Made by a program: the position numbers and the translations under genes. From an uncultured Flavobacteriaceae bacterium (GTDB lineage: Bacteria > Bacteroidota > Bacteroidia > Flavobacteriales > Flavobacteriaceae): DNA of 64,000 nucleotides. The notes beneath the pieces are model-generated. The model made no database searches. It saw only the letters and a program-made list of their open reading frames with translations, and was not told the DNA's origin. Shown here piece by piece: positions 9,175 through 18,265 of the stretch. The DNA lies in the NCBI GenBank assembly GCA_947500385.1, contig CANMSA010000011.1:124001-188000 (forward strand). Direction: 5' to 3'. Numbering within the stretch: position 1 is the first letter of the stretch; each line of letters starts with the position of its first letter.

Positions 9175-10755
9175 ATGAAAACGATATTAAAAAATATCTT
9201 TAGACTTTTTCTCTTTCTTTTTTTGGGTATCATTGCTTCATGTGAAAATGACGACGTGGTTCCTGCATTCACGCTTCAGCCACCTTCGGAGCAAGTTGCC
9301 TTCACCTCGGCATTCTCAGAAGAGTATGTGCTTTCGCAAGAAACACTTGACAACGTCGCCGAACGTTTCGTTTGGAGCCCCGTTACCTTTGAGGTTCCTA
9401 CTCAAATAGGATATCAGCTAACAGGGTCTATTTCCGAAACATTTGATCGAATCGACTTCGACTCCGGAACTATTTCTGAAACCAATCGAGCAATTGAAGT
9501 GTCAGATTTGATGACCATGGCCGACTCTTTGGGGCTGGATAGAGACCCCACCACTAATTTTGAAGATGGCAGTCCCAATAACAAAGGGCAGGTTTACTTC
9601 AGGGTGACCGCATTTCCGGGAACCGGCGAGGGAACCGATGCTGTGACATCCGTCTCCTCTATTGCCACCTTGAACATCACCTTGGTCGAGGACACTCCAG
9701 ATGGCACACCAACGCCAAATTGCCCTTCCATATGGGTTGTAGGAGCTGGTGCCGTAGACGCAGGGTGGAACTGGGACAGCCCCATCGAATTTACCTGCGT
9801 AGATCAAGTATTCAGTGCGAATATTAACTTGACCAATGATACATTTCGCTTCTTTTTAACCGAGGGCGATTGGGGTTCCGGACAAAATTATCCTTATTAC
9901 GTAGCAGAAGGTTATAGTATTGACGCCAATTTTGAAGACGCTATGGATGGTGATAACAATTTCCGATTTTTGGGCGATCCCGGGACTTATTTATTGACCG
10001 TTGACACCGTAAATAACACCATCGTTTTAAGCGAGGCTACCGGTGAAACGGGCGGAGGCGAAGAAGAAGAGGAAGAAGAGGAGGAAGAAACAACTGCCGC
10101 CATGCTGTATGTCGTGGGAAGCTTCTTAAATGCCAGTGGTTATGGCGACGACTGGACACCCGCCAATGCTGTTCCCATTGCCGCTTCCTCTGAAACCGCA
10201 ACCGATTATGAAGGTTTTGTAAATATGGATGTTGACGGGGCCCAATACAAGTTCTTACCGACCAACGAAAGTTTTGATGGGGATTATGGTGATACCGGAG
10301 ACTCGGACGGATCTTATTCGGCTACTATTGAACAAGAAGAAGAAGTAAACTGTGGCACCCCCGACGGTAACGCCGGCTACTATCTTGTCCGGGCCGATAC
10401 CGAAGCCCTTACCTACTCTTTGGAAAAAACAGCATGGTCGGTAACCGGAAATGCCACTCCGCTAAGCTGGCCCGCAGGTCCTGACGGGACCCCTGGCCAA
10501 GACCATGACATGGTATATGACGCCACATCAAAGACTTGGTCGGTTACCTTGGATCTAGTGGCACAACAAGCCCCTGACAACGGACTTAAATTCAGGGCCA
10601 ATGACGCATGGTCCTTGAACCTAGGGGATAATGACGAGAATGGCTCCCTACAATTTAACGGTCAAAACATTACCGTTCCCGAAGATGGAAATTATACCAT
10701 CACGCTCGACCTTAGCAACCCAAGGGCATATAGCTATACCTTGGTCAAGAATTAA
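9175..10755 (+). CDS. susE: SusE/SusF-like starch-binding outer-membrane lipoprotein
   Basis: The 526-residue lipoprotein (signal to Cys23, then ENDD) probably binds starch on the cell surface together with SusC/SusD. The N-terminal part (about 30-190) resembles the SusE N-terminal immunoglobulin-like region. Three beta-rich modules follow, at about 180-290, 310-410 and 415-526; the first two begin with WVVGAG and LYVVGSF as SusE/SusF carbohydrate-binding modules do. Between the first and second module is an acidic linker of ten consecutive Glu residues (about 299-308), encoded by a GAA/GAG tract near 10060-10089. A rho-independent terminator follows directly, so this is the last gene of the susCDE unit. 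Ligand specificity is inferred from position. Confidence 0.82.
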   Translation: MKTILKNIFRLFLFLFLGIIASCENDDVVPAFTLQPPSEQVAFTSAFSEEYVLSQETLDNVAERFVWSPVTFEVPTQIGYQLTGSISETFDRIDFDSGTISETNRAIEVSDLMTMADSLGLDRDPTTNFEDGSPNNKGQVYFRVTAFPGTGEGTDAVTSVSSIATLNITLVEDTPDGTPTPNCPSIWVVGAGAVDAGWNWDSPIEFTCVDQVFSANINLTNDTFRFFLTEGDWGSGQNYPYYVAEGYSIDANFEDAMDGDNNFRFLGDPGTYLLTVDTVNNTIVLSEATGETGGGEEEEEEEEEETTAAMLYVVGSFLNASGYGDDWTPANAVPIAASSETATDYEGFVNMDVDGAQYKFLPTNESFDGDYGDTGDSDGSYSATIEQEEEVNCGTPDGNAGYYLVRADTEALTYSLEKTAWSVTGNATPLSWPAGPDGTPGQDHDMVYDATSKTWSVTLDLVAQQAPDNGLKFRANDAWSLNLGDNDENGSLQFNGQNITVPEDGNYTITLDLSNPRAYSYTLVKN

Positions 10756-10770
10756 GAATATATGTTAATG

Positions 10771-10799
10771 AAAAAGGCTGTTTTACACAGCCTTTTTTT
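10771..10799 (+). terminator. Rho-independent terminator after the SusE-like gene
   Basis: Stem AGGCTGT / ACAGCCT with a five-base loop, extended by an A-run before and a T7 run after it. It ends 18 bp before the amylase start, so amylase expression needs read-through or its own promoter. Confidence 0.85.
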
Positions 10800-10816
10800 A
10801 ATAATACCGCAAGCTC

Positions 10817-13800
10817 ATGAAAAAATTACTACTCTCTCTAATATGGATCGTAGGCAGTATTGGTTTTTCCCAACAACAAACGGGAACGTTTACCATTGTC
10901 CCCGCCGCCTTCAATGAAACAGATGAGATTACGATTACGGTGGCCGATGTAGACCCCTCACAATGGGGCACATCGGATGTATACTTATGGGCTTGGTACT
11001 ATGACAGCCCAACGGGGAACAATGCCATTAATTCCCCCACCAATGGGGAATGGGAAAACTCTGATGAGCGCCAAAAAATGACGGATAACGGAGATGGCAC
11101 ATTTAGCTTTACGTTAACGCCTACTAGTTTCTATGGCGCCACCGGAATCGCGCGAATAGGCATGTTGGCAAAGGCTAAAAATGGCTCTGGTGATAAAAAA
11201 ACACAGGATAATATCCTGTCGGTCGGTGCCTTTCAGTTGACGTTGGAAAGTCCGTCACAAAACCCAACGATCATAGATTCGGGAGACAATCTTTCGATCA
11301 ATGCAAGCACCTCCCTGCCCGCCGATTTTGTTTTAAAAGCCAATGGCGTTACCATAAACAGCACTTCGAGCGCATCCACTTCTTTTGCCTATGAAGCCAC
11401 CAATATTATCGAAAACACCACTTTTCTATTGGAGGCAACCCACAATGGGGAAACATTGAGTGAATCTTTTAGTGTTGTCATACGCCCCGATGTACAGGAG
11501 GCTCCCGTACCTTCCGGTATGTTAGACGGCATCAACTATGACCCCACAGACGCCACAAAGGCGACCTTGGTGCTCTATGCCCCGAACAAAGAGTTTGTTC
11601 ATGTAGTCGGTGATTTCAACAATTGGGAAATCAATGACAGTTACCTATTACAAAAAGACAGTACCCAAGATCGTTTTTGGATCGAACTCACAGGCCTAAC
11701 ACCCCAGTTTGATCATTTGTTCCAATATGCGGTAGAATTTACCCTGAAAATTGCCGATCCATATGCCACCCTCATCCTTGACGGTTTTGGAAATGACAAT
11801 TTTATTGATGCGGCTACTTACCCAAACATCCCCGATTATCCTGCAGGGCAAAACCAAGCAATCACTGTGCTACGAACTGGAGAAACACCCTATACGTGGA
11901 CGACAACGGACTACGAACGACCCAAAAAAACCGACTTGGTCATCTACGAACTCTTGATTCGAGATTTTGACGAACTGCATAGTTTCGATGCGGTGAACGC
12001 AAGACTGGATTATATCGAAACTTTAGGCGTCAACGCAATTGAATTAATGCCCGTGAACGAATTTGATGGGAATGAGAGTTGGGGCTACAACCCCTCTTTT
12101 CACATGGCGTTGGACAAATATTATGGTACCAAGGATGCCTTCAAGGCATTTATAGATGAATGCCATGCAAGGGGAATAGCCGTCATTATAGACGTGGTAT
12201 ACAATCACGCTACTGGCCAACATCCTTATTACCGTATGTGGAATACAGACAATGGGGGAACCGGTGGACAAGCTTCGGCCGACAGCCCGTTCTTCAACCC
12301 GCAAGCCACCCATTCGTTTAGTGTCTTTAATGATTTTAATCATCAGAGCCAGGCGACCCAAGACTATGTCAACCGTACCGTCACCTATTGGATCGAAGAA
12401 TTTAAGATTGATGGAATGCGTTGGGACCTCACCAAGGGATTTACCCAAAATTGCTCCGCTTCCGACGACAGTTGTACCAGTAGCACCCAAAATGACCGAA
12501 TAGAAGTACTCAAAGGATATGCCGATAACCAATGGGCATCCGATCCTGATTTTTATGTCATCTTTGAACACCTTGGGGGTATTCAAGAAGAAAAACAATG
12601 GGCCGACTACCGTTTGGATGAAGGAAAAGGCATTATGCTCTGGAATAAACAAACAGGCCCCTATAACGAGACCACGATGGGGTATCACGAGAGTGGAAAA
12701 TCGAATTTTGCGGGGGTATCTTCCCAAGAAAAAGGATTTACAAACCCGGCGGCGGTGTCCTATATGGAAAGCCATGACGAGGAACGCCTAATGTTCAAGA
12801 ACCTAGAATTCGGGAATGAAGACGGGAATTATAGCGTAAAAGATCTAGACACCGCTTTAGAGCGGGTAAAAGCTGCCGGAGCCTTCTTTTTTACCGTCCC
12901 AGGTCCCAAAATGCTTTGGCAGTTTGGGGAACTAGGGTATGACGTTTCCATAGATTTTAATGGCCGCGTTGGCAATAAACCTATTCGCTGGGAGTATTTC
13001 GACGTACCGTCCAGAAAAGCAATTTATGATGCATGGAGTGACTTGATACGTCTGAGAATCAATGAACGTATATTCGAAACTTCCGATTTCACGATGGATC
13101 TTGCAGCGGCAAGTGGGTTGAAAAAAATTCAATTGACAGATCCAGACGCCAGCGGTGATGAAATCAAATACGTCACCATTATTGGAAACTTCGGAACTAC
13201 CGCGCAAAGCATCGACCCGTCTTTTCAGGAGACTGGGGTATGGTACGAGTTTTTAGCGGATAATTTAAAGTATATAGTACCCGATGTGAACAAGGAAATT
13301 TCCTTGCTGCCCGGCGAATTTAGAATCTTTGGGAACAACCCTTCATCCTTATTCCCGGATGTGAACCCTCCCGATCAAGATAGTGACGGCGTGGTCGACA
13401 TAGATGACCTATGCGCGGATACTCCCCTGGGAGCTACCGTAGACGTCTCCGGGTGTGCCGTATTTTCGTTACCTTCCGATAATTTTGCCGTTACCCTTTT
13501 CGGGGAGACCTGCCGCTCCAGTAACAATGGTAGCATTGTCCTTACCGCTAACGAAGCGCTAGCGTATACGGCCGTTTTATCTGGAGAGGCTACCGCTGAC
13601 AAAACATTCAGTGACCAAGTTGATTTTACCGATTTGGCGGCCGGCGAATATACCCTTTGTATTACCGTGGCATCTCAAGCAGGGTATCAGCAGTGCTACG
13701 AGCTTTCAATAACCGAGCCCGAAGATCTTTCCGTGGTTTCGAAAATTAATAGTGCTACGAACAAACTAACCTTGGAGTTACAGGGAGGAACACAATACCT

Positions 13801-14179
13801 TATTAGTTATAATGATGAATTTATGACCACCAAAGCCTCTGTAGTTAGCTTAGATCTTGCGCCAGGTGCAAACAAGTTAATTGTAAAAACCGATAAAGAT
13901 TGCCAGGGCACCTATGAAGAAACTGTGGTAATGGCGAGTTCGGTTCGCATCTTCCCAAACCCCATAACGAACAACCGGCTTTTTGTGGCACTTCCTTTTC
14001 AAAAGAGCCAGTCGGTGCAGTTTGAGATACGTTCCTTGGATGGTAAACAAGTACTAAACCAAACCTATGAACAAAGCAGCGCCCAAATCGAAGTAGATGT
14101 AACCTCGCTGGCCAAGGGCATCTACGTCGCAAAACTGACCACAGCAGAAAATAGTACACTTTTTAAAATCGTAAAATAA
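10817..14179 (+). CDS. Secreted GH13 alpha-amylase with CBM48-like module and T9SS sorting tail
   Basis: The 1120-residue protein hydrolyses alpha-1,4-glucans. A signal peptide ends near residue 18 (GFSQQ). N-terminal beta-sandwich regions occupy about 20-225, and a CBM48-like module containing VHVVGDFNNWE is near 261-271. The GH13 barrel follows (about 370-760): region I DVVYNH, nucleophile Asp537 in GMRWD, acid/base Glu584 in VIFEH and third carboxylate Asp654 in ESHDEE. A thrombospondin-type-3-like segment (DQDSDGVVDIDD, near 855) precedes a C-terminal type A T9SS domain (VRIFPNPITNN to KIVK, about the last 75 residues). Export across the outer membrane by T9SS is therefore likely. The stop codon overlaps the next ATG by one base. 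Release versus surface anchoring is not decided. Confidence 0.92.
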   Translation: MKKLLLSLIWIVGSIGFSQQQTGTFTIVPAAFNETDEITITVADVDPSQWGTSDVYLWAWYYDSPTGNNAINSPTNGEWENSDERQKMTDNGDGTFSFTLTPTSFYGATGIARIGMLAKAKNGSGDKKTQDNILSVGAFQLTLESPSQNPTIIDSGDNLSINASTSLPADFVLKANGVTINSTSSASTSFAYEATNIIENTTFLLEATHNGETLSESFSVVIRPDVQEAPVPSGMLDGINYDPTDATKATLVLYAPNKEFVHVVGDFNNWEINDSYLLQKDSTQDRFWIELTGLTPQFDHLFQYAVEFTLKIADPYATLILDGFGNDNFIDAATYPNIPDYPAGQNQAITVLRTGETPYTWTTTDYERPKKTDLVIYELLIRDFDELHSFDAVNARLDYIETLGVNAIELMPVNEFDGNESWGYNPSFHMALDKYYGTKDAFKAFIDECHARGIAVIIDVVYNHATGQHPYYRMWNTDNGGTGGQASADSPFFNPQATHSFSVFNDFNHQSQATQDYVNRTVTYWIEEFKIDGMRWDLTKGFTQNCSASDDSCTSSTQNDRIEVLKGYADNQWASDPDFYVIFEHLGGIQEEKQWADYRLDEGKGIMLWNKQTGPYNETTMGYHESGKSNFAGVSSQEKGFTNPAAVSYMESHDEERLMFKNLEFGNEDGNYSVKDLDTALERVKAAGAFFFTVPGPKMLWQFGELGYDVSIDFNGRVGNKPIRWEYFDVPSRKAIYDAWSDLIRLRINERIFETSDFTMDLAAASGLKKIQLTDPDASGDEIKYVTIIGNFGTTAQSIDPSFQETGVWYEFLADNLKYIVPDVNKEISLLPGEFRIFGNNPSSLFPDVNPPDQDSDGVVDIDDLCADTPLGATVDVSGCAVFSLPSDNFAVTLFGETCRSSNNGSIVLTANEALAYTAVLSGEATADKTFSDQVDFTDLAAGEYTLCITVASQAGYQQCYELSITEPEDLSVVSKINSATNKLTLELQGGTQYLISYNDEFMTTKASVVSLDLAPGANKLIVKTDKDCQGTYEETVVMASSVRIFPNPITNNRLFVALPFQKSQSVQFEIRSLDGKQVLNQTYEQSSAQIEVDVTSLAKGIYVAKLTTAENSTLFKIVK

Positions 14180-14886
14180 TGAAGCGCATTCACTATAGTT
14201 TAATCGGACTTTTTATAGCAAGTTTAGGTATTGGTTGTGGCGGCAGCGATAACGGGGATGACCCTGCTCCTCCCGATCCTGTTACACCACCGTCTGCCGC
14301 TTCCCTCGTATTCCCGGACAACAATACAGAGTGCAACGAGGGCACCATTGTATCGGAAACCGAAAGTGAGGTAACCTTTAAATGGAACGCCGCAGAAAAC
14401 GCCGATAGTTATACCGTACATCTTAAAAACCTAAATTCGGGAAACGAGCAATCTATTTCTTCCCAGAATACCGAATTACCGATTACGATAGAACGGGGTG
14501 TTGCCTACTCCTGGTCGGTAACCTCAAAGGCCAACGGCACCGATGAAACGGCAGAAAGTACCACTTGGAAATTCTACAATGCAGGTCTTGCCGTAGAAAA
14601 CCACCCGCCCTTCCCCGCGGAGGCCTTGTCCCCTAAAATGGGATCTGCGGTAAGTTCCGGACCGATCGATTTAAGTTGGACGGCGAGTGATGTGGATGAT
14701 GACATCAGTTCATTTGACATCTATCTTGATGAGAGCCCAACCCCGACCACTTTGATCGATACCAGTACTGAACCAACACTTACCTTCATGGCAGATTCCG
14801 GAAAGATCTATTACTGGCAGGTAGTTGTTTCGGATGCCGTAGGGAACAAAACATCCTCCGAGGTTTTTCAGTTCAAAGTTAATTAA
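14179..14886 (+). CDS. Lipoprotein with two fibronectin-III-like domains, amylase-coupled
   Basis: The 235-residue protein has a lipoprotein signal ending at Cys20 (GIGCGGSD) and a Pro/Asp-rich linker. Two beta-sandwich domains of fibronectin-III or SusE-like type follow, at about 40-135 (VTFKWNAAENADSYTVHL) and 145-235 (IDLSWTASDVDDDISSFDIYL). Its ATG shares a base with the amylase stop codon, so translation is coupled and the two products probably act together at the cell surface. No catalytic motif is visible. It may be a starch-binding or docking partner for the amylase; that role is inferred from the gene order only. Confidence 0.75.
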   Translation: MKRIHYSLIGLFIASLGIGCGGSDNGDDPAPPDPVTPPSAASLVFPDNNTECNEGTIVSETESEVTFKWNAAENADSYTVHLKNLNSGNEQSISSQNTELPITIERGVAYSWSVTSKANGTDETAESTTWKFYNAGLAVENHPPFPAEALSPKMGSAVSSGPIDLSWTASDVDDDISSFDIYLDESPTPTTLIDTSTEPTLTFMADSGKIYYWQVVVSDAVGNKTSSEVFQFKVN

Positions 14887-15019
14887 GGGCTTCAAAACAG
14901 TTGCTAAAAAAGAGGCATGATGTAGCCGAATTCGCCCATTCTCGTTAAAATCAATTTTACGGTGTGCAGCAGTGTCAGGGACCGAAAAAAGTTGAAATGA
15001 CTTCATTAAAACCATCCAT

Positions 15020-16879
15020 ATGAAAATGCTGCGCAGCCTTATTTTTATACTATCTTTTGGAATGCCGTTGACCTTTATGGCCCAATCGACCATTGAACGG
15101 GTAGAACCTCCCAATTGGTGGGTGGGCATGAAGTACAATGAAGTGCAGCTGTTGGTTTACGGGAAAGAAATAGGTACTTATGAAGCATCTTTGAAAATGC
15201 ATGAAGGTGTCACTTTGAAGGAAGTAAAACGGGCACCAAATCGAAACTACCAATTTTTGACCCTGACGATAGCGGCCGATACAAAGCCTGGCAACATTCA
15301 GTTGTTATTTTCTAGAAAGGGAAAAAAAAGGATCAAATACGACTATCCCATTTTACAAAGAAACCCTGCTCGGAAAACCATAAAGGGTTTTGACAATTCA
15401 GACGCGATCTATCTCATAACTCCGGATCGCTTCGTAAACGGGGATCCATCGAATGATACCATCGAAGAATTACAGGAAAAAGCCGACCGCACCCTTAAGG
15501 GCGGGCGCCATGGTGGAGATGTCGCAGGAATTTTGAAAAGTCTGGATTATATAAAGGATTTAGGGTTCACGGCCATTTGGATGAATCCCATACTCGAAAA
15601 TGACATGAAGGAATACAGCTACCATGGGTATTCCACCACGGATTTCTACAAAGTAGATCCCAGGTATGGCAGCAACGAATCTTTTAGGAATTTATGCCAA
15701 GAAGCAAAAAACAAGGATATGAAGGTCATTATGGATATGATCGCCAACCATTGCGGCTTAGATCATTGGTGGATGCAGGACCTTCCCTTTAACGATTGGA
15801 TCAATCAATGGCCAGAATATACACAGACGAATCATAAAAAAACCGTCATCTTGGACCCTTATGCCGCAAAAATAGACCGCAAGCAATTTTTTGATGGTTG
15901 GTTTGTACCCACCATGCCCGATTTAAACCAGCGCAATGCTTCTATGGCAACATATTTGATTCAAAATACCCTTTGGTGGATCGAATATGCGGGGATTTCC
16001 GGCATACGAATGGATACCTATCCCTATCCCGACATGTACTTTATGCGTGATTGGACCAAAGCTGTCATGAACGAGTATCCCGATTTTAATATCGTGGGAG
16101 AAGAATGGGTGACCAGGCCGACCATCGTGTCGTATTGGCAACAGGGCAAGAAGAACGCCAATGGCTATACTTCCTATTTAAAAAGCCTAATGGACTTTCC
16201 CCTACAAAATGCCTTGGTAACGGCACTGAACAAAGAGAAAACCTGGGCCTCTTCTTGGACAGATCTATACGAGACCCTTGCGCAAGATTATCTGTATCCA
16301 GCACCGAACGACCTGGTCGTTTTTCCCGACAATCATGACATGAGCCGTATTTACACACAGCTGAACGAAGATTTTGATAAGTACAAAATGGCGCTTGTAT
16401 ATACCGCTACGATACGAGGAATTCCACAATTCTACTATGGTACGGAGGTCTTGATGACCAATTCCGGTACCGAAGATCACGGCGTTATTCGCTCCGATTT
16501 CCCGGGAGGTTGGCAAGGGGATGAAATCAACGCCTTCTCTGAAGAAGGCCTTTCGGACAGCCAAAAAGAAGCAAAAGCCTTTGTAAAGAAACTTTTGAAC
16601 TGGAGAAAGACCGCCTCGGTAATACACACGGGCAAACTGCTTCATTTTGCCCCAGCAAACACCAATGAAGTTTATGTATTTTTTCGGTACGATGATACAG
16701 ATAAGGTTATGGTCGTTTTAAGCAAAAACGATGAGGATGTCTCTTTGGACTTAAAACCCTACCAAGAAATATTGGAAACACCGCTAACCGGTAAAGATAT
16801 TCTGAGCGGTAGTTCGTATGTTGACCAGAACGCCATTTTGGTGAAGGCGAACAGTGCGATGATTATTGAATTGCGATAG
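15020..16879 (+). CDS. SusA-like GH13 neopullulanase/cyclomaltodextrinase
   Basis: The 619-residue protein has a cleavable signal peptide (MPLTFMAQ, cleavage near 21) and an N-terminal immunoglobulin-like domain of the cyclomaltodextrinase type (about 25-115, starting VEPPNWWVGM). The GH13 barrel contains DMIANHCG, nucleophile Asp332 in GIRMDTYPYPD, acid/base Glu361 in IVGEEW and Asp440 in PDNHDM. A C-terminal beta domain ends at the natural stop. There is no T9SS tail and no lipobox, so it is probably periplasmic, as SusA is. It would degrade imported maltodextrins, cyclodextrins or pullulan fragments. The 133-bp gap before it shows no obvious operator. It converges with the LacI gene 11 bp downstream. 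Confidence 0.9.
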   Translation: MKMLRSLIFILSFGMPLTFMAQSTIERVEPPNWWVGMKYNEVQLLVYGKEIGTYEASLKMHEGVTLKEVKRAPNRNYQFLTLTIAADTKPGNIQLLFSRKGKKRIKYDYPILQRNPARKTIKGFDNSDAIYLITPDRFVNGDPSNDTIEELQEKADRTLKGGRHGGDVAGILKSLDYIKDLGFTAIWMNPILENDMKEYSYHGYSTTDFYKVDPRYGSNESFRNLCQEAKNKDMKVIMDMIANHCGLDHWWMQDLPFNDWINQWPEYTQTNHKKTVILDPYAAKIDRKQFFDGWFVPTMPDLNQRNASMATYLIQNTLWWIEYAGISGIRMDTYPYPDMYFMRDWTKAVMNEYPDFNIVGEEWVTRPTIVSYWQQGKKNANGYTSYLKSLMDFPLQNALVTALNKEKTWASSWTDLYETLAQDYLYPAPNDLVVFPDNHDMSRIYTQLNEDFDKYKMALVYTATIRGIPQFYYGTEVLMTNSGTEDHGVIRSDFPGGWQGDEINAFSEEGLSDSQKEAKAFVKKLLNWRKTASVIHTGKLLHFAPANTNEVYVFFRYDDTDKVMVVLSKNDEDVSLDLKPYQEILETPLTGKDILSGSSYVDQNAILVKANSAMIIELR

Positions 16880-16890
16880 GAAGTTTTACG

Positions 16891-17913
16891 CTACTTGGTC
16901 GATTCCCTTTCGATCAAGGTAGCTTCAATGACCTCGGTTCGATAGGTTTCTTCCTCTTCATCTATTTCACTTTCGACCCGTTCTATCAACATTTGCGCCG
17001 CGCGTTCTCCCATTTCCTCACCATGCTGGGCGATGGTTGTTAATGTAGGGGAGCAATAGCGTGATAAGATCCCATTGGTAAAACCAATTATAGATACATC
17101 TTCCGGCACACGTAGTCCTTTTTTCTTGGCAAGTCGTAAACATAAAATGGCAAATAACTCATTTACGCAGAGAATCCCGTCCATATCCGTGGTATTTATG
17201 AAATCCTCGATCATATGATCTTCAACCCCCTTGTAAGGTAGCTTTAGTATTAGCTTGTCATCTAGTTTTCGACCATCGTTAATAAGTGCCTTGGTATAAC
17301 CTTCCGCCCGTTGGTTGCTTACATTGAAATAATTCTCGGTGGTAACCAACGCTATTTTTTTTCGACCTTCTTCAATGAGTTTATTAACAGCCTGGTAAGC
17401 GACCTCCATATCATTTATAACAACCTTATCACATGCTACTTCCTCACTGACACGATCAAATAGTACTAATGGAATTCCCTGTTCCGTTACTTCTTTTAAA
17501 TGATTGAAATCCTGCTTTTGCTGCGTTTCCGCGGAGAGCGACATGATAAAGCCGTCGATACTGCCATTGGCCAACATTTCCATATTGATTACCTCCTTGT
17601 CAAACGATTCATCGGAAACACAGACGATTACATTATACCCTTGTTTATTTGCGTATTTCTCAATCCCCCTAAACACCGTCGTAAAAAAATGATGCACAAT
17701 ATCCGGAATAATTACTCCTATATTCTTGGTGCGCTTATTTTTAAGACTGATCGCAATGTTGTTTGGCTTGTAGTTGTACAATTTGGCAAAAGCCTGAACT
17801 TTCTCCTTGGTATCCCTACCAATTTCCTCACTGTTCTTAAGTGCTTTCGAAACCGTAGATATAGAGACCTCCAGTTCCTTCGCGATATGCTTTAATGTGA
17901 TTTTTTGTTTCAA
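16891..17913 (-). CDS. Second LacI-family regulator, paralogue of the one at 3096-4136
   Basis: The 340-residue protein has a LacI helix-turn-helix at about residues 5-26 (ISTVSKALKN) and the sugar-binding regulatory domain. It resembles the first regulator over its whole length, with especially strong identity in the hinge and in the SFDKEVINMEML and GSIDGFIMSLS segments; by eye more than half of the residues are identical. It is transcribed divergently from the second susC, with a 352-bp gap that carries the same two boxes as the first regulator's target region. It lies between the starch genes and the second uptake locus, so its targets may be either or both. Confidence 0.9.
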   Translation of the reverse strand: MKQKITLKHIAKELEVSISTVSKALKNSEEIGRDTKEKVQAFAKLYNYKPNNIAISLKNKRTKNIGVIIPDIVHHFFTTVFRGIEKYANKQGYNVIVCVSDESFDKEVINMEMLANGSIDGFIMSLSAETQQKQDFNHLKEVTEQGIPLVLFDRVSEEVACDKVVINDMEVAYQAVNKLIEEGRKKIALVTTENYFNVSNQRAEGYTKALINDGRKLDDKLILKLPYKGVEDHMIEDFINTTDMDGILCVNELFAILCLRLAKKKGLRVPEDVSIIGFTNGILSRYCSPTLTTIAQHGEEMGERAAQMLIERVESEIDEEEETYRTEVIEATLIERESTK

Positions 17914-18132
17914 ACTATCCCTCTTTACTTCGTTCCGGGTAAATTTAGCTATTTAATGAATATCCTATCATTTTAATTAATTTTTAACTTTAGTTCACTT
18001 TTTTAGGTAAAATGCTAAACAAAAATAAAATGTTATATTTGACCCAAAATTGGCGATTAAACAATTTTCGCCTTGCCAAAATACCAAAAGTTCAATATCC
18101 TATATCCCAAATTATTATTGTCTCAATTTGAG

Positions 18133-18155
18133 AAAGTTATTAACACGAAACCGTT
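18133..18155 (+). promoter_or_regulatory. Candidate LacI-type operator (box A, copy 2)
   Basis: A 23-bp element begins AAAGTTATT and ends GAAACCGTT. It differs from the copy at 4322-4344 at only three positions. The overlapping 14 bp at 18146-18159 (CGAAACCGTTTGCG) are an imperfect palindrome with a central CG, as LacI-family operators have. It lies 111 bp before the susC start. Confidence 0.55.
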
Positions 18156-18199
18156 TGCGTAACCTCTAAAGGGCTGCATATGGTTATATTAACACATAA

Positions 18200-18213
18200 T
18201 TTACATATTTTTA
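18200..18213 (+). promoter_or_regulatory. Candidate promoter -7 region of the second susC (box B, copy 2)
   Basis: The string TTTACATATTTT is identical to 4389-4400 and lies the same 44 bp after box A. TATTTTTA within it is one mismatch from TAnnTTTG. The start codon is about 53 bp downstream. Confidence 0.5.
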
Positions 18214-18265
18214 ACGCTTGATATTATCTCAATTTTAAATTAACTCAACTTTAAATTAACTGTTT

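Larger units (their letters stand above)
17914..18265. promoter_or_regulatory. Divergent control region between the second LacI gene and second susC
   Basis: This 352-bp AT-rich region has no gene. It holds box A copy 2 (18133-18155) and box B copy 2 (18200-18213). A short inverted repeat, CTCAATTTGAG (18122-18132), lies just upstream of box A. Near the start codon a TTAAATTAACTCAACTT-like repeat occurs (18234-18260), of unknown meaning. Confidence 0.7.

Noticed and set aside
12044-12775. 243-codon open frame on the minus strand inside the GH13 amylase gene
   Set aside because: It lies wholly within the amylase coding sequence, has no family features, and the opposite-strand frame encodes clear GH13 catalytic motifs.
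14887-15019. A copy of the susC operator-like box before the SusA-like gene
   Set aside because: The 133-bp gap contains no GAAAnCGTT core or matching spacing.
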